From: Cupriavidus sp. WKF15
Lineage (GTDB): Bacteria; Pseudomonadota; Gammaproteobacteria; Burkholderiales; Burkholderiaceae
Direction of reading: 5' to 3'
DNA: 64,000 nucleotides
Assembly: GCF_029278605.1 (NCBI RefSeq)
Contig: NZ_CP119572.1
Location: 2,356,001 to 2,420,000, forward strand
A program made the translations under genes and the position numbers. Below the pieces are notes generated by a model. That model was not told the origin of the DNA and searched no databases. It worked only from the letters and a program-made list of their open reading frames with translations. Below are positions 19,767 through 30,917 of this stretch, one piece after another; positions within the stretch are counted from its first letter, which is position 1, and each line of letters starts with the position of its first letter.

Positions 19767-21854
19767 TCACTTGGTGCCAATCACGCCCGTGACGGTAAGC
19801 GTCAGCAGCACCAGCATGCCGACGATCATCGCGAATGCGTAGTGGTAGATGTAACCCGATTGCAGGTAGCGGCTGGCGGCGGCGAACGACGCCACCACGC
19901 GGGCCGAACCATTGACGAACAGGCCGTCGATGAAACTCTGGTCGCCACCCTTCCACAGGCCGGTACCCAGCACGCGGGCACCGCGCGCGAACACGGCCTG
20001 GTTGATGGCGTCCATGTAGTACTTGTTGTCGAGCAGCTTGTACAGGCCCGAGAAGCGGTTCTTGATCGCCTCGGGGATGTCCGGGCGCTTCATGTAGAAG
20101 AACCACGACAGCACCACGCCGGCGATGGCCAGCCACAGGACCGGGGTGGTCACCGAATGGATCGCCATCGGCACCCAGCCGTGGAAGGCTTCCTCGAGTT
20201 CCTTCATGGCGTGGTGGTTCTCGCCGACGAAGATCACGTCCTTGAACGCCACGCCGTGCTTGAAGAACTCGCCGAACAGCATCGGCTCGATGGCGATCGC
20301 ACCGATGATGACCGACGGGATGGCCAGCAGCACCAGCGGCAGCGTCACGACCCACGGCGACTCGTGCGGCTTCTCGCCGGCGGCCAGGCCATGGTGGTGG
20401 TCGTGCGAGACTTCCTCGTCCTCATGGTCGCCTTCGTGGCCATGGTGGGCATGGTTCTGGCCCCAGCGCTCCTTGCCATGGAAGACCAGGAAGTACATGC
20501 GGAACGAGTAGAACGCGGTCACGAACACACCGGCCAGGACCGCATAGTAAGCAAAGCTCGAACCAGCAATGTGCGACTCGGCCACGGCCTCGATGATCGA
20601 GTCCTTCGAGTAGAAACCCGCGAAGAACGGCGTGCCGATCAGCGCGAGCGAGCCCACCAGCGAGGTGATCCAGGTAATCGGCATGTACTTGCGCAGGCCG
20701 CCCATGTTGCGGATGTCCTGGTCGTGGTGCATGCCGATGATGACCGAACCCGCGCCGAGGAACAGCAGCGCCTTGAAGAACGCGTGGGTCATCAGGTGGA
20801 ACACCGCCACCGAGTAGGCCGAAGCGCCCAGCGCGACGGTCATGTAGCCGAGCTGCGACAGCGTCGAGTACGCGACCACGCGCTTGATGTCGTTCTGGAT
20901 GATGCCCAGGAAGCCCATGAACAGCGCCGTGATGGCGCCGATCACCAGCACGAAGGACAGTGCGGTGTCCGAGAGCTCGAACAGCGGCGACATGCGCGCC
21001 ACCATAAAGATACCTGCCGTCACCATGGTTGCGGCGTGGATCAGCGCGGAAATCGGGGTCGGGCCTTCCATCGAGTCAGGCAGCCAGACGTGCAGCGGGA
21101 ACTGGGCCGACTTGCCCATGGCGCCGATGAACAGGCAGATGCAGGCCACCGTCAGCATCATCCAGTCGGTGCCCGGGAAGATCACGGTCGCCAGCTTTTC
21201 GCGGGCGGCGAACACGTCCGTGTAGTTCATGCTGCCGCTGTAGGCCAGCAGCAGGCCGATGCCCAGGATGAAGCCGAAGTCACCGACGCGGTTCACCAGG
21301 AACGCCTTCAGGTTGGCGAAGATCGCGGTCGGTCGCGTGTACCAGAAACCGATCAGCAGGTACGACACCAGGCCCACCGCTTCCCAGCCGAAGAACAGCT
21401 GCAGGAAGTTGTTGCTCATCACCAGCATCAGCATCGAGAAGGTGAAGAGCGAGATGTAGGAGAAGAAGCGGTTGTAGCCGGGGTCTCCGTCCATGTAGCC
21501 GACGGTGTAGATATGCACCATCAGCGACACGAAGGTCACCACCACCATCATCATCGCCGTCAGCGAGTCGACCAGGAAGCCGACCTCCATCTTCAGGTCG
21601 CCGATGGCCATCCACTCGTACACGGTGCCGTTGTAGCTGGCGCCGTTCATCACATCGAGCAGCACCATCACCGACAGCACGAAGGAAATGGCTACGCCCA
21701 GGATCGTGGCGGAATGCGCCACAATCCGGCCGCCGCGCGACTCCGAGGAAAACAGGTCGAAGAACTTGGTGCCGAACAGGCCGGCGATGGCTGAGCCGAC
21801 TAGCGGCGCCAGCGCAATCGCGAGCAGCAGGTTGGGGTTTAGCGTGGTTGCCAT
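19767..21854 (-). CDS. nuoL: NADH-quinone oxidoreductase subunit L
   Basis: A 695-residue distal antiporter-like subunit of complex I with the long C-terminal lateral helix expected of NuoL. Motifs are MGKSAQFPLHVWLPDSMEGP, LIHAATMVTAGIFMVARMSP and AYSTLSQLGYMTVALGASAY. A His/Asp-rich cytoplasmic loop (AHHGHEGDHEDEEVSHDHHH, about residues 465-485) lies late in the protein. nuoK is 61 bp upstream. Confidence 0.97.
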   Translation of the reverse strand: MATTLNPNLLLAIALAPLVGSAIAGLFGTKFFDLFSSESRGGRIVAHSATILGVAISFVLSVMVLLDVMNGASYNGTVYEWMAIGDLKMEVGFLVDSLTAMMMVVVTFVSLMVHIYTVGYMDGDPGYNRFFSYISLFTFSMLMLVMSNNFLQLFFGWEAVGLVSYLLIGFWYTRPTAIFANLKAFLVNRVGDFGFILGIGLLLAYSGSMNYTDVFAAREKLATVIFPGTDWMMLTVACICLFIGAMGKSAQFPLHVWLPDSMEGPTPISALIHAATMVTAGIFMVARMSPLFELSDTALSFVLVIGAITALFMGFLGIIQNDIKRVVAYSTLSQLGYMTVALGASAYSVAVFHLMTHAFFKALLFLGAGSVIIGMHHDQDIRNMGGLRKYMPITWITSLVGSLALIGTPFFAGFYSKDSIIEAVAESHIAGSSFAYYAVLAGVFVTAFYSFRMYFLVFHGKERWGQNHAHHGHEGDHEDEEVSHDHHHGLAAGEKPHESPWVVTLPLVLLAIPSVIIGAIAIEPMLFGEFFKHGVAFKDVIFVGENHHAMKELEEAFHGWVPMAIHSVTTPVLWLAIAGVVLSWFFYMKRPDIPEAIKNRFSGLYKLLDNKYYMDAINQAVFARGARVLGTGLWKGGDQSFIDGLFVNGSARVVASFAAASRYLQSGYIYHYAFAMIVGMLVLLTLTVTGVIGTK

Positions 21855-21915
21855 AGGACGCTTATAGGTGTGCGAGCGGTGAGCGGTCTTGGTTCATTGC
21901 GTAGTGCGTCACGGA

Positions 21916-22221
21916 TCAGTACTTCAGGGTATCCATGTCGTCCACGTTGATCGTGTCCAGGTTACGGAACAGCACGACCAGGATTGCCAGACCGATAGCC
22001 GACTCGGCTGCGGCCACCGTGAGGATGAAGAAAACGAAAACCTGTCCGGCCAGGTCGCCCATGTAGTGCGAGAATGCGACGAAGTTGATGTTGACCGCAA
22101 GCAGCATGAGTTCGATCGCCATCAGCAGCACGATCACGTTCTTGCGGTTCAGGAAAATACCGACGATGCTGATCGCGAACAGGATCGCACCGAGCACGAG
22201 GAAATGGGCGAGAGAGAGCAC
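21916..22221 (-). CDS. nuoK: NADH-quinone oxidoreductase subunit K
   Basis: A 101-residue, three-helix complex I subunit (MrpC-like). The conserved intramembrane Glu is in [20 protein letters not shown], and the third helix contains [18 protein letters not shown]. Length is exactly that of the family. It is 17 bp downstream of nuoJ. Confidence 0.96.
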   Translation of the reverse strand: MLSLAHFLVLGAILFAISIVGIFLNRKNVIVLLMAIELMLLAVNINFVAFSHYMGDLAGQVFVFFILTVAAAESAIGLAILVVLFRNLDTINVDDMDTLKY

Positions 22222-22238
22222 AGCGTTTCTCCGTGGCT

Positions 22239-22883
22239 TTAGTTCTTGTTGGCAGTAGCCGCGGCGTCGGCCTGGGCGGCCGGGCTTTCCGCCGCCATCG
22301 ACACCAGGCGCACGCGGTCATCGCGACGGGTACGCAACTGCGACGGGATATCCTGGCCCTTGACGTCCTTGCGGCGACGCAGGGTCAGCGCGGTGGCCGC
22401 GATGATCGCCACCAGCAGGATGATGCCGGCGACCTCGAAGGCGTAGATATAGTCGTTGTAGATCAGCTTGCCGAGCGCAGCGGTGTTCGAGTAACCGGGG
22501 TCCTGCGAACCGGCGGCCACCACCGGCGCGGTCGTGCCGATGAAGTTGCGCACCAGCACGATGGCCATCTCGGCGATGATCAGCGCGCCGACCACCGAAG
22601 CAAGCGGCACGTAGGTCCAGAAGTCGCGGCGCAGGTGCTCGATGTCGATATCGATCATCATCACCACGAACAGGAACAGCACCATCACGGCGCCGACGTA
22701 CACCAGCACCAGCAGGATGGCGAGGAATTCCGCCTTGAGCAGCAACCAGATCGCCGCAGCCGTGAAGAACGACAGTACGAGGAACAGTGCGGAGTGCACC
22801 GGATTCTTCGCGGTGATGACTTTCAGTGCGGAGAGCACCAGCACCAGCGCAAAGACGTAGAAGATGGTGGTCGTGAGTTCCAT
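22239..22883 (-). CDS. nuoJ: NADH-quinone oxidoreductase subunit J
   Basis: A 214-residue membrane subunit of complex I with five helices. The family segment [20 protein letters not shown] (helix 3 with the pi-bulge region) is clear. Start ATG 22883 ([20 protein letters not shown]) is preferred over a 26-codon upstream extension of Arg/Pro-rich, non-membrane sequence. A 148-bp gap separates it from nuoI, and a polar tail (about residues 165-214) is cytoplasmic. Confidence 0.95.
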   Translation of the reverse strand: MELTTTIFYVFALVLVLSALKVITAKNPVHSALFLVLSFFTAAAIWLLLKAEFLAILLVLVYVGAVMVLFLFVVMMIDIDIEHLRRDFWTYVPLASVVGALIIAEMAIVLVRNFIGTTAPVVAAGSQDPGYSNTAALGKLIYNDYIYAFEVAGIILLVAIIAATALTLRRRKDVKGQDIPSQLRTRRDDRVRLVSMAAESPAAQADAAATANKN

Positions 22884-23031
22884 GGTCCTTGTCGGATCCT
22901 CTCTTGGCCTTTGGCACAGCCCTTCCCTGTCGGGTGGTCCGCGCCTGCGGCATCCTTCCATTGGCCCCTTGCGGAGCCCGATTCAAATTCACTTGCAGCA
23001 CCGGCTGGCTGCGCCGGCGCCAACGGATATA

Positions 23032-23523
23032 TCAGCGGTACTTCGCGTCCGCGGCCTTCGCCGCGGCGATCTGCGGCTCGTAGCGGTCGCCCACTGCCAG
23101 CAGCATGTCCTTGGTGAAGTACAGGTCACCGCGCTTCTCGCCGTGGTATTCCAGGATCGGCGTCTCGACGACGGCGTCGACCGGGCAGGCCTCTTCGCAG
23201 AAGCCGCAGAAAATGCACTTGGTCAGGTCGATGTCGTAGCGCGTGGTGCGGCGGGTGCCATCGGCACGCACGTCCGACTCGATCGTGATGGCCAGCGCCG
23301 GGCACACGGCCTCGCACAGCTTGCAGGCGATGCAGCGCTCTTCGCCGTTCGGGTAGCGGCGCAGCGCGTGCAGGCCGCGGAAACGCGGCGAGATCGGCGT
23401 TTTCTCTTCCGGGAACTGGACGGTGACCTTGCGCGCGAAGAGATAGCGGCCGGTCAGGGCCATACCCTTGAAGAGTTCCTTCAGGAGCAGGCTGTTGAAG
23501 AAGTCCTTGATGGCGAGCAGCAT
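23032..23523 (-). CDS. nuoI: NADH-quinone oxidoreductase subunit I
   Basis: The 163-residue TYKY-type subunit carrying clusters N6a and N6b. Two ferredoxin motifs are visible, [16 protein letters not shown] and [16 protein letters not shown], giving eight Cys ligands for two [4Fe-4S] clusters that feed electrons to NuoB. It is membrane-associated through a short N-terminal amphipathic region and lies 71 bp downstream of nuoH. Confidence 0.97.
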   Translation of the reverse strand: MLLAIKDFFNSLLLKELFKGMALTGRYLFARKVTVQFPEEKTPISPRFRGLHALRRYPNGEERCIACKLCEAVCPALAITIESDVRADGTRRTTRYDIDLTKCIFCGFCEEACPVDAVVETPILEYHGEKRGDLYFTKDMLLAVGDRYEPQIAAAKAADAKYR

Positions 23524-23594
23524 GACGATTGCTTCCTAGTGTTTCCCGAGGCGCGCGCTGCACGGTTGCAGCCGGCGCGCGCTCGTTTGGCCAT

Positions 23595-24659
23595 TCAGTG
23601 CCAGATGTTCCACGGCGACTTGATCCAGATCGCCACGATGATCAGCCACACCACGGTCAGCGGGATGAACACCTTCCAGCCCAGGCGCATGATCTGGTCA
23701 TAGCGGTAGCGCGGGAACGAGGCACGGATCCAGATGAAGACCGACAGCAGCAGGAATACCTTGATCAGCAGCCAGAAGAAGCCGGGGATCGCGTTGGTCA
23801 AGAAGCTCGAGAACGGAGGCGCCCAGCCGCCCAGGAACATCAGCGCGGTCATCGTCGAGATGATGATCATGTTGATGTACTCGGCCAGGAAGAACAGCGC
23901 GAACGCCATCCCCGAGTATTCGATCATGTGGCCAGCCACGATTTCCGATTCGCCTTCCACTACGTCGAACGGGTGGCGGTTGGTTTCGGCCACGCCGGAG
24001 ATGAAGTACACCCCGAACATCGGCAGCAGCGGAATCCAGTTCCACGACAGGACATTGAGGCCCATGTCGGCGAAATAGCCCGCGTTCTGGCTGTTGACGA
24101 TGGCCGACAGGTTCAGGCTGCCCGACACCATCAGCACGGTCACCAGGGCGAAGCCCATGGCGATTTCATACGACACCATCTGCGCGGCGGCGCGCATGCC
24201 GCCCAGGAACGCGTACTTGGAGTTCGAGGCCCAGCCGGCCAGGATTACGCCATACACGCCCACCGAGCTGATCGCCATCACGTACAGCAGGCCGGCGTTG
24301 ACGTTGGCCATCACCACTTCGGCCTGGAACGGGATCACGGCCCAGACCGCCACGGCCGGCATCAGCACCATCAGCGGGGCAACCAGGTACATGCCCTTGC
24401 TGACGTGCGTCGGCGTCATGACTTCCTTGAGCAGCAACTTCAGCACGTCGGCAATCGGCTGCAGCAGGCCCAATGGGCCCACGCGGTTCGGGCCCAGACG
24501 CACGTGCATCCAGCCGATCAGCTTGCGCTCCCACAGAATCAGGTAGGCCACGCACAACAGCAGCGGCACCACAATGAGCACGGCACGGATGAGGATCCAC
24601 AGCGGCGTCCAGGCGCCACCGAAGATGGCTTGGCCTTGCGAGGTAATCCAGTCGATCAT
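23595..24659 (-). CDS. nuoH: NADH-quinone oxidoreductase subunit H
   Basis: A 354-residue membrane subunit (ND1-like) that lines the quinone chamber. Conserved stretches are [20 protein letters not shown] and [20 protein letters not shown], the latter carrying the acidic loop near the quinone site. Length is normal. It sits between nuoG and nuoI. Confidence 0.97.
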   Translation of the reverse strand: MIDWITSQGQAIFGGAWTPLWILIRAVLIVVPLLLCVAYLILWERKLIGWMHVRLGPNRVGPLGLLQPIADVLKLLLKEVMTPTHVSKGMYLVAPLMVLMPAVAVWAVIPFQAEVVMANVNAGLLYVMAISSVGVYGVILAGWASNSKYAFLGGMRAAAQMVSYEIAMGFALVTVLMVSGSLNLSAIVNSQNAGYFADMGLNVLSWNWIPLLPMFGVYFISGVAETNRHPFDVVEGESEIVAGHMIEYSGMAFALFFLAEYINMIIISTMTALMFLGGWAPPFSSFLTNAIPGFFWLLIKVFLLLSVFIWIRASFPRYRYDQIMRLGWKVFIPLTVVWLIIVAIWIKSPWNIWH

Positions 24660-24686
24660 GTTGCTTTCTCGCTATTCTTGTATGGC

Positions 24687-27062
24687 TCAGGCCGCCCCGG
24701 CCGTTGCCGCAGCCTTCTGGCCGGCGGACAGGTCCACGGCCTTCTCGACCTTGACCGTACCGAACATCGCACCGAGGCTCATCGCAGCCGGGGTTGCGGC
24801 CGGGACGCGCACGGTGTTGGCCGGCAGCGTGTTTTCCAGCACGCCCGGCAACACCACGCTGCCTTCGCCCTGCGTCACGCGGACCGGATCACCCGACTGG
24901 ATGCCCAGGCCGGCGAACAGGTCGGCCGACAGCGCCACCTGCTGCGCGCGGCGGGCCGCGGCGGTCAGCTGCAGCGATTCGGCGCGGCGCACGATCGGGT
25001 CGGCGTGGTAGATCGGCACATCGGCAATGCGCTCGATGCCATTGGCAGCGGCCGCGGTCACGCGGATCGGCGCATCGGTGGCATTGCTCAGTTGCGGTGC
25101 AACCGGGCCGGCCAGCACTTCGGCGCGGACGGCTTCCGCACTGTCGTAGTCGAAACCGGCGACGTCCAGCAGGTTGCCCAGCACGCGCAGGACCTTCCAG
25201 CCCGGACGCGATTCGCCAAGCGCACGCACGACACCGTTGAAGCTTTGCGGCAGCCCTTCGCAGTTGACGAAGGTGCCCGCGGTTTCCGTGAACGGCGTGA
25301 CCGGCAGGATCACGTCGGCATACTGCATGGCCGCTTCCGAACGGAACGGCGACAGCACCACCACAGTGCCAGCCTGGGCCAGCGCGGCCAGGGCCTTCTG
25401 CGGGTCGGCAACGTCGAACTCCGGCTCGGTGTTGAGCAGCACGTAGGCCTTGCGCGGCGATTCGAGCATCGCCTGTGCGTTGGCACCGCCCTGCTTCGGC
25501 AGCGCGCCGGCGATGTAACCGCCGACGGTGTTGGCAGCCTCGGTCAGGAAGCCGAGCGTGGCGCCCGTTTCCGTGGCGATCCACTGTGCCAGCGCATGCA
25601 GCGCGGCGAATTGCGGATGACGCACGGCCTCGTTGCCGAGGAACACGGCACGGCGCTCGCCCGACAGCAGGGCCTCCGCGGCCTTGCGGGCAACATCGCC
25701 ACCATCAAAGCCTTCGGTACCAGCCGGTGCGGCCACACCCTTTGCAGTTGCCACGGCGCGAGCGACACCGGCCAGCGCTGCGGTCCAGCCCGACGGCGCC
25801 ACGTCGATACGCGCGGCCAGCGGCATCAGCAGGTCTTCGCCGCCGGCGCCCAGCACGGCAACGCGTGCGCCCTTCTTGCCAGCCTGGCGCAGGCGCGATG
25901 CCAGCAGCGGGTGGTCCTTGCGCAGCGACGAGCCGATCACCAGCACGCGTTGCAGCGTGGACACGTCAGCCACCGGCATGCCGAGCCACGGCGCGCCCTT
26001 CAGCGCTGCCGAGAAGTCGGACTGGCGCAGGCGGAAGTCGACGTTGTCGCTGCCCAGGCCGCGCATCAGCTTGCCCAGCAGGAACAGCTCTTCGAGCGTG
26101 CTGTGCGGGCTCGCCAGCGCAGCGATCTGGTCTGCGCCATGGTCGCGCTTGATGCTCGCCAGGCCATTGGCCACATATTCGAGCGCGGTCTGCCAGTCGG
26201 TCTCGATCCACTCGCCGCCCTGCTTCAGCAGCGGACGGGTCAGTCGGTCGGCGCTGTTCAGGCCTTCATACGAGAAGCGGTCCTTGTCCGAGATCCAGCA
26301 CTCGTTGATGTCCTCGTTCTCGAGCGGCAGCACGCGCATGACGCGCTGGTTCTTGCTCTGGACCACGACATTGGCACCGAGGCCGTCGTGCGGCGACACC
26401 GACTTGCGGCGAGCCAGTTCCCAGGTACGGGCCGAGTAGCGGAACGGCTTGCTGGTCAGCGCGCCGACCGGACACAGGTCGATCATGTTGCCGGACAGTT
26501 CCGAATCCACGGTCTGGCCGACGAAGGTCGTGATTTCCGAGTGCTCGCCGCGGTTCAGCATGCCCAGCTCCATCACGCCGGCCACTTCCTGGCCGAAGCG
26601 CACGCAGCGGGTGCAGTGGATGCAGCGGGTCATCTCCTCCATGGAGATCAGCGGGCCCACGTTCTTGTGGAACACCACGCGCTTCTCTTCCTTGTAGCGC
26701 GACTCCGATGCACCGTAGCCCACGGCCAGATCCTGCAGCTGGCATTCGCCGCCCTGATCGCAGATCGGGCAGTCGAGCGGGTGGTTGATCAGCAGGAATT
26801 CCATCACGGACTTCTGCGCCTTGACGGCCTTCTCCGAATTGGTGAAGACCTTCATGCCAGGCGTCACGGGCGTGGCGCAGGCGGGCAGCGCCTTGGGCGC
26901 CTTTTCAACCTCAACCAGGCACATGCGGCAGTTCGCCGCGATGGACAGTTTGCGGTGGTAGCAGAAGTGCGGGATGTAGGTGCCCAGCTTGCGGGCGGCT
27001 TCCATCACCAGGCTGCCTTCTGCAACCTCTACCTTCTTGCCGTCGATCTCGAGTTCAACCAT
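24687..27062 (-). CDS. nuoG: NADH-quinone oxidoreductase subunit G
   Basis: A 791-residue large peripheral subunit. The N-terminus holds a [2Fe-2S] ferredoxin domain (IPHFCYHRKLSIAANCRMCL), then CPICDQGGECQLQDLAVGYG with a preceding His, and the cluster motif HCTRCVRFGQEVAGVMELGM. The rest is a molybdopterin-oxidoreductase-like domain (from about residue 220) that in complex I is structural. It lies 12 bp downstream of nuoF. Confidence 0.96.
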   Translation of the reverse strand: MVELEIDGKKVEVAEGSLVMEAARKLGTYIPHFCYHRKLSIAANCRMCLVEVEKAPKALPACATPVTPGMKVFTNSEKAVKAQKSVMEFLLINHPLDCPICDQGGECQLQDLAVGYGASESRYKEEKRVVFHKNVGPLISMEEMTRCIHCTRCVRFGQEVAGVMELGMLNRGEHSEITTFVGQTVDSELSGNMIDLCPVGALTSKPFRYSARTWELARRKSVSPHDGLGANVVVQSKNQRVMRVLPLENEDINECWISDKDRFSYEGLNSADRLTRPLLKQGGEWIETDWQTALEYVANGLASIKRDHGADQIAALASPHSTLEELFLLGKLMRGLGSDNVDFRLRQSDFSAALKGAPWLGMPVADVSTLQRVLVIGSSLRKDHPLLASRLRQAGKKGARVAVLGAGGEDLLMPLAARIDVAPSGWTAALAGVARAVATAKGVAAPAGTEGFDGGDVARKAAEALLSGERRAVFLGNEAVRHPQFAALHALAQWIATETGATLGFLTEAANTVGGYIAGALPKQGGANAQAMLESPRKAYVLLNTEPEFDVADPQKALAALAQAGTVVVLSPFRSEAAMQYADVILPVTPFTETAGTFVNCEGLPQSFNGVVRALGESRPGWKVLRVLGNLLDVAGFDYDSAEAVRAEVLAGPVAPQLSNATDAPIRVTAAAANGIERIADVPIYHADPIVRRAESLQLTAAARRAQQVALSADLFAGLGIQSGDPVRVTQGEGSVVLPGVLENTLPANTVRVPAATPAAMSLGAMFGTVKVEKAVDLSAGQKAAATAGAA

Positions 27063-27074
27063 GTTCTGCCACGC

Positions 27075-28370
27075 TTAGATGTAGGCCGGAACCATGCACT
27101 GCTTGTGTTCGACGTGATATTCGAACTCTTTCCAGTAGTGCTTGAGCATGCCGCGGACCGGCATCGCCGCGGCATCGCCGAGCGCGCAGATGGTGCGGCC
27201 CATGATGTTTTCCGCGACGTTATTGAGCAAGTCCAGGTCTTCCTGGCGCCCTTCTCCGTGTTCAATGCGATTGACCATGCGATACAGCCAGCCGGTGCCT
27301 TCGCGGCACGGCGTGCACTGGCCGCACGATTCTTCAAAATAAAAGTACGACAGGCGCAGCAGCGAGCGCACCATGCAGCGCGTCTCGTCCATCACGATCA
27401 CGGCGCCCGAGCCCAGCATCGAGCCGGCCTTGGCGATCGAGTCGTAGTCCATGTCGGACGCCATCATCATCTCCCCCGGCACCACCGGTGCGGACGAACC
27501 ACCGGGGATCACGGCCTTGATGCGCTTGCCGCCGCGCATGCCACCGGCCAGTTCCAGCAGCTTGGCGAACGGGGTGCCCAGCGGAATCTCGTAGTTGCCC
27601 GGACGCTCGACATCGCCGGAGATCGAGAAGATCTTGGTGCCGCCGTTGTTCGGCTTGCCCATCTTCAGGTAGTTCTCCGGGCCGACGGCCAGCAGGAACG
27701 GCACCGCGGCAAACGTCTCGGTGTTGTTGATGGTGGTCGGCTTGCCGTACAGGCCGAAGCTGGCCGGGAACGGCGGCTTGAAGCGCGGCTGGCCCTTCTT
27801 GCCTTCCAGCGATTCGAGCAGCGCGGTTTCCTCGCCGCAGATGTACGCGCCATAGCCATGGTGGGCGTGCAGCTGGAAGCTAAAGCCCGAACCCAGGATG
27901 TTGTCGCCGAGGAAGCCGGCGGCGCGTGCCTCTTCGAGGGCTTCCTCGAAGATCTTGTATTCGTTCCAGATTTCGCCGTGGATGTAGTTGTAGCCCACGG
28001 TGATTCCCATCGCGTACGCGCCGATGGCCATGCCTTCGATCAGCGCGTGCGGGTTGTAGCGGATGATGTCGCGGTCCTTGAACGTACCGGGCTCGCCTTC
28101 ATCGGTATTGCAGACGAGGTACTTCTGGCCCGGGAACGTACGCGGCATGAAGCTCCACTTCAGGCCGGTCGGGAAGCCAGCGCCGCCGCGACCGCGCAGG
28201 CCCGAGGCCTTGACGTCGGCGATCACCTGCTCGGGCGGGACCTTCTCGGTCAGGATGCGCTTGAGCTGCTGGTAGCCGCCGCGCTTGACGTAGTCTTCCA
28301 GGTGCCAGTTCTTGCCGTCCAGGCCGGCCAGGATCAGCGGCTGGATATGGCGATCGTGCAGAGAGGTCAT
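27075..28370 (-). CDS. nuoF: NADH-quinone oxidoreductase subunit F
   Basis: The 431-residue NADH- and FMN-binding entry subunit of complex I. The nucleotide/flavin motif [20 protein letters not shown] (near residue 55), a second glycine-rich stretch [20 protein letters not shown], and the [4Fe-4S] (N3) motif [12 protein letters not shown] are visible. It starts one base after the nuoE stop, so the two are tightly coupled; with nuoG they form the NADH-oxidising module. Confidence 0.97.
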   Translation of the reverse strand: MTSLHDRHIQPLILAGLDGKNWHLEDYVKRGGYQQLKRILTEKVPPEQVIADVKASGLRGRGGAGFPTGLKWSFMPRTFPGQKYLVCNTDEGEPGTFKDRDIIRYNPHALIEGMAIGAYAMGITVGYNYIHGEIWNEYKIFEEALEEARAAGFLGDNILGSGFSFQLHAHHGYGAYICGEETALLESLEGKKGQPRFKPPFPASFGLYGKPTTINNTETFAAVPFLLAVGPENYLKMGKPNNGGTKIFSISGDVERPGNYEIPLGTPFAKLLELAGGMRGGKRIKAVIPGGSSAPVVPGEMMMASDMDYDSIAKAGSMLGSGAVIVMDETRCMVRSLLRLSYFYFEESCGQCTPCREGTGWLYRMVNRIEHGEGRQEDLDLLNNVAENIMGRTICALGDAAAMPVRGMLKHYWKEFEYHVEHKQCMVPAYI

Positions 28371-28371
28371 G

Positions 28372-28878
28372 TTACTTTGCCCCCTTGGCGGCAGCGTCGG
28401 CCTTCAGCTCTTCGACCAGCGCGTCGAGCTTGTCGTCGCTCATGAAGCTGCACATGCGGGTATTGTTGACGATCATTACCGGTGCATCGCCGCAAGCGCC
28501 CATGCACTCGCCCTCTTTGAGGGTGAAGCAGCCGTCGGCAGTGGTCTCGTTGTAGTCGATGCCGAGCTTGCGCTTGAGGTACTCGCCGGCCCGCTCGCCG
28601 CCCGACAGGGCGCACGGCAGGTTGGTGCAGACGGCGAGCTTGTACTTGCCCACCGGCTTGGTGTCGTACATGTTGTAGAAGGTCGCCACCTCTTCCACCC
28701 ACACGGGCGGCATGTCGAGGTAGCTGGCGACGAACTGCATGACTTCGGGGGAAACCCAGCCCACTTCGCCCTGTGCCACGGCAAGCGCCGCCATCACGGC
28801 CGACTGCTTCTGGTCGGCCGGATACTTCGCGATCGCGCGATCGATTTCCTTGAGAGCTTCTGCTGATAGCATGGTCAT
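28372..28878 (-). CDS. nuoE: NADH-quinone oxidoreductase subunit E
   Basis: A 168-residue thioredoxin-fold subunit carrying the [2Fe-2S] cluster N1a. Ligand motifs are [12 protein letters not shown] and [19 protein letters not shown]. Two close start codons (28878 and 28872) are possible, and neither has a good Shine-Dalgarno sequence. Upstream is a 175-bp gap holding an intrinsic-type terminator just after nuoD, so expression of nuoE onward depends on readthrough or an unseen promoter. Confidence 0.95.
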   Translation of the reverse strand: MTMLSAEALKEIDRAIAKYPADQKQSAVMAALAVAQGEVGWVSPEVMQFVASYLDMPPVWVEEVATFYNMYDTKPVGKYKLAVCTNLPCALSGGERAGEYLKRKLGIDYNETTADGCFTLKEGECMGACGDAPVMIVNNTRMCSFMSDDKLDALVEELKADAAAKGAK

Positions 28879-29012
28879 TGCAGTAAAACGGCGGAGGCAG
28901 CGCTCTGGGGCTTGCTTCCGCAGGTTTGCAGCCGTCGCTGCCTGTTCCGCCGGCGGGCCTGAGGCCCTGCCGTTCCGCCGCGGGTTTCCCCGCCGCTTCT
29001 TGCCAATTCCGC

Positions 29013-29040
29013 AAAAAAGCGCCCGGATCGTCGTCCGGGC
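29013..29040 (-). terminator. Intrinsic terminator inside the nuo operon, between nuoD and nuoE
   Basis: A perfect 7-bp GC stem (29021-29027 with 29034-29040, 6-nt loop) is followed on the minus strand by GC and six T residues (29018-29013). It begins 14 bp after the nuoD stop. This has the form of a functional Rho-independent terminator in the middle of an otherwise closely packed operon. Confidence 0.75.
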
Positions 29041-29053
29041 CGGCGGTCCGTGA

Positions 29054-30307
29054 TTAGCGGTCGATTTCGCCGAAGACGATGTCCTGCGTACCGATGATCG
29101 TCACCGCGTCAGCAATCATGTGTCCCTTGGCCATCTCGTCCAGGGCGGCCAGGTGCGCGTAGCCGGGCGCGCGAATCTTCAGGCGGTAAGGCTTGTTCGC
29201 GCCGTCCGAGATCGCATAGATACCGAATTCGCCCTTCGGGTGCTCCACCGCTGCATAGGCCTCGCCTTCGGGCACGTGGATGCCTTCGGTGAAGAGCTTG
29301 AAGTGGTGGATCAGCTCTTCCATGTTCGACTTCATGTCCACCCGCGACGGCGGCGCAACCTTGTGGTTGTCCGTGATCACGGGGCCCGGATTGCGGCGCA
29401 GCCATTCGATGCACTGCTTGATGATGCGGTTGGACTGGCGCATTTCCTCGACACGCACGAGGTAGCGCGCGTAGCAGTCGCCACCCACGCCCACCGGCAC
29501 ATCGAAGTCCATCTTGTCGTACACCTCGTACGGCTGCTTCTTGCGCAGGTCCCAGGCAATGCCCGAACCGCGCAGCATCGGGCCGGTAAAGCCCATCTGC
29601 AGCGCGCGCTCCGGGCTGACCACGCCGATGTCCACCAGGCGCTGCTTCCAGATCCGGTTGTCGGTCAGCAGCGTCTCGTACTCGTCGACGTACTTCGGGA
29701 ACCGGTTGGTGAAGTCCTCGATGAAGTCCAGCAGCGAGCCCGAACGCGCTTCGTTCATGACCTTGATGGCACGCTCGTTGTGAACCTTGGACGCCCGATA
29801 TTGCGGCATTGTGTCAGGCAGGTCGCGATAGACGCCGCCCGGACGGTAGTAGGCCGCATGCATGCGCGCGCCCGACACCGCCTCGTACATGTCGAACATG
29901 TCCTCACGCTCGCGGAAGGCGTAGAGGAACACCGCCATGGCACCCACGTCGAGCGCATGCGCGCCGATCCACATCAGGTGGTTCAGCAGGCGGGTGATTT
30001 CGTCGAACATCACGCGGATGTACTGCGCGCGGATCGGCACTTCAATGCCGAGCAGCCGCTCGATCGCCATCACGTAGGCGTGTTCGTTGGACATCATCGA
30101 CACATAGTCGAGACGGTCCATGTAGGGCACGTTCTGGATCCAGCTCTTCTGCTCGGCCAGCTTTTCAGTGGCACGGTGCAGCAGGCCGATATGCGGATCG
30201 GCGCGCTGGATCACTTCGCCGTCCAGCTCCAGCACCAGGCGCAGCACGCCGTGCGCGGCCGGGTGCTGCGGGCCGAAGTTCAGGGTGTAATTCTTGATAT
30301 CTGCCAT
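29054..30307 (-). CDS. nuoD: NADH-quinone oxidoreductase subunit D
   Basis: The 417-residue 49-kDa-type subunit that forms the quinone-binding site with NuoB. It opens [20 protein letters not shown] and includes MTRCIHC-free hydrogenase-like regions such as [20 protein letters not shown], and ends [12 protein letters not shown]. NuoD is a separate gene here, not fused to nuoC. It lies 9 bp downstream of nuoC, and an intrinsic terminator follows it. Confidence 0.97.
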   Translation of the reverse strand: MADIKNYTLNFGPQHPAAHGVLRLVLELDGEVIQRADPHIGLLHRATEKLAEQKSWIQNVPYMDRLDYVSMMSNEHAYVMAIERLLGIEVPIRAQYIRVMFDEITRLLNHLMWIGAHALDVGAMAVFLYAFREREDMFDMYEAVSGARMHAAYYRPGGVYRDLPDTMPQYRASKVHNERAIKVMNEARSGSLLDFIEDFTNRFPKYVDEYETLLTDNRIWKQRLVDIGVVSPERALQMGFTGPMLRGSGIAWDLRKKQPYEVYDKMDFDVPVGVGGDCYARYLVRVEEMRQSNRIIKQCIEWLRRNPGPVITDNHKVAPPSRVDMKSNMEELIHHFKLFTEGIHVPEGEAYAAVEHPKGEFGIYAISDGANKPYRLKIRAPGYAHLAALDEMAKGHMIADAVTIIGTQDIVFGEIDR

Positions 30308-30316
30308 GGCGCGTAA

Positions 30317-30916
30317 TCAGTGCTGCGTGCCGCCGTAGTTTTCCTCGCGGATCACGCGTGGCGTGATTTCGCGGGGCTCGATCGTGACCGGCTGGTAGAT
30401 GACCCGCTTCTGCTCCGGGTCATAGCGCATTTCCACGTAACCGGAGGTCGGGAAATCCTTGCGGAACGGATGGCCGACAAAGCCGTAGTCAGTCAGGATG
30501 CGGCGCAGGTCCGGGTGGCCTTCGAACACGATCCCGTAGAAATCGAAGGCTTCGCGCTCGAACCAGTTCACCGAATTCCACACGTCGATCACCGACGGCA
30601 CGACCGGGAAATCATCATCCGGGGCAAACACGCGCACGCGCAGGCGCCAGTTGTGGGTCACGGACAGCAGGTGCGATACCGCGGCAAAACGCAGGCCGTC
30701 CCAGGCGCCGTCGCCGTACTCGGAATAGTCCACGCCGCACAGGTCGATCAGCTGCTCGAAACGCAGCGTCGGATCGTCGCGCAGGATGCGGGCCACTTCC
30801 AGGTAGTCGTCTGCCTTGACGACCAGCGTCAGTTCGCCAGTCGCTTCAATCAGTTTCTGCACGCGCTTGTCGAGAGCTTTCTCGAGCGCGGCCTTCAGGA
30901 TCTCAAGCTTCGCCAT
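30317..30916 (-). CDS. nuoC: NADH-quinone oxidoreductase subunit C
   Basis: A 199-residue 30-kDa-type structural subunit of the peripheral arm. The family signature [20 protein letters not shown] and following [20 protein letters not shown] are clear. It starts one base after the nuoB stop, so translation of B and C is probably coupled. Confidence 0.97.
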   Translation of the reverse strand: MAKLEILKAALEKALDKRVQKLIEATGELTLVVKADDYLEVARILRDDPTLRFEQLIDLCGVDYSEYGDGAWDGLRFAAVSHLLSVTHNWRLRVRVFAPDDDFPVVPSVIDVWNSVNWFEREAFDFYGIVFEGHPDLRRILTDYGFVGHPFRKDFPTSGYVEMRYDPEQKRVIYQPVTIEPREITPRVIREENYGGTQH

Positions 30917-30917
30917 G

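Noticed and set aside
18249..21794. A 1181-codon open frame on the plus strand across nuoM-nuoL
   Set aside because: It is an antisense shadow of the same kind, dominated by His, Asp, Gln and Arg.
23529..28445. A 1638-codon open frame on the plus strand across nuoI-nuoF
   Set aside because: It is exactly antisense to nuoI, nuoH, nuoG and nuoF, and its product is rich in His, Arg, Gln, Ala and Val, typical of the antisense shadow of high-GC genes with GC3 bias. No domain or RBS is visible.
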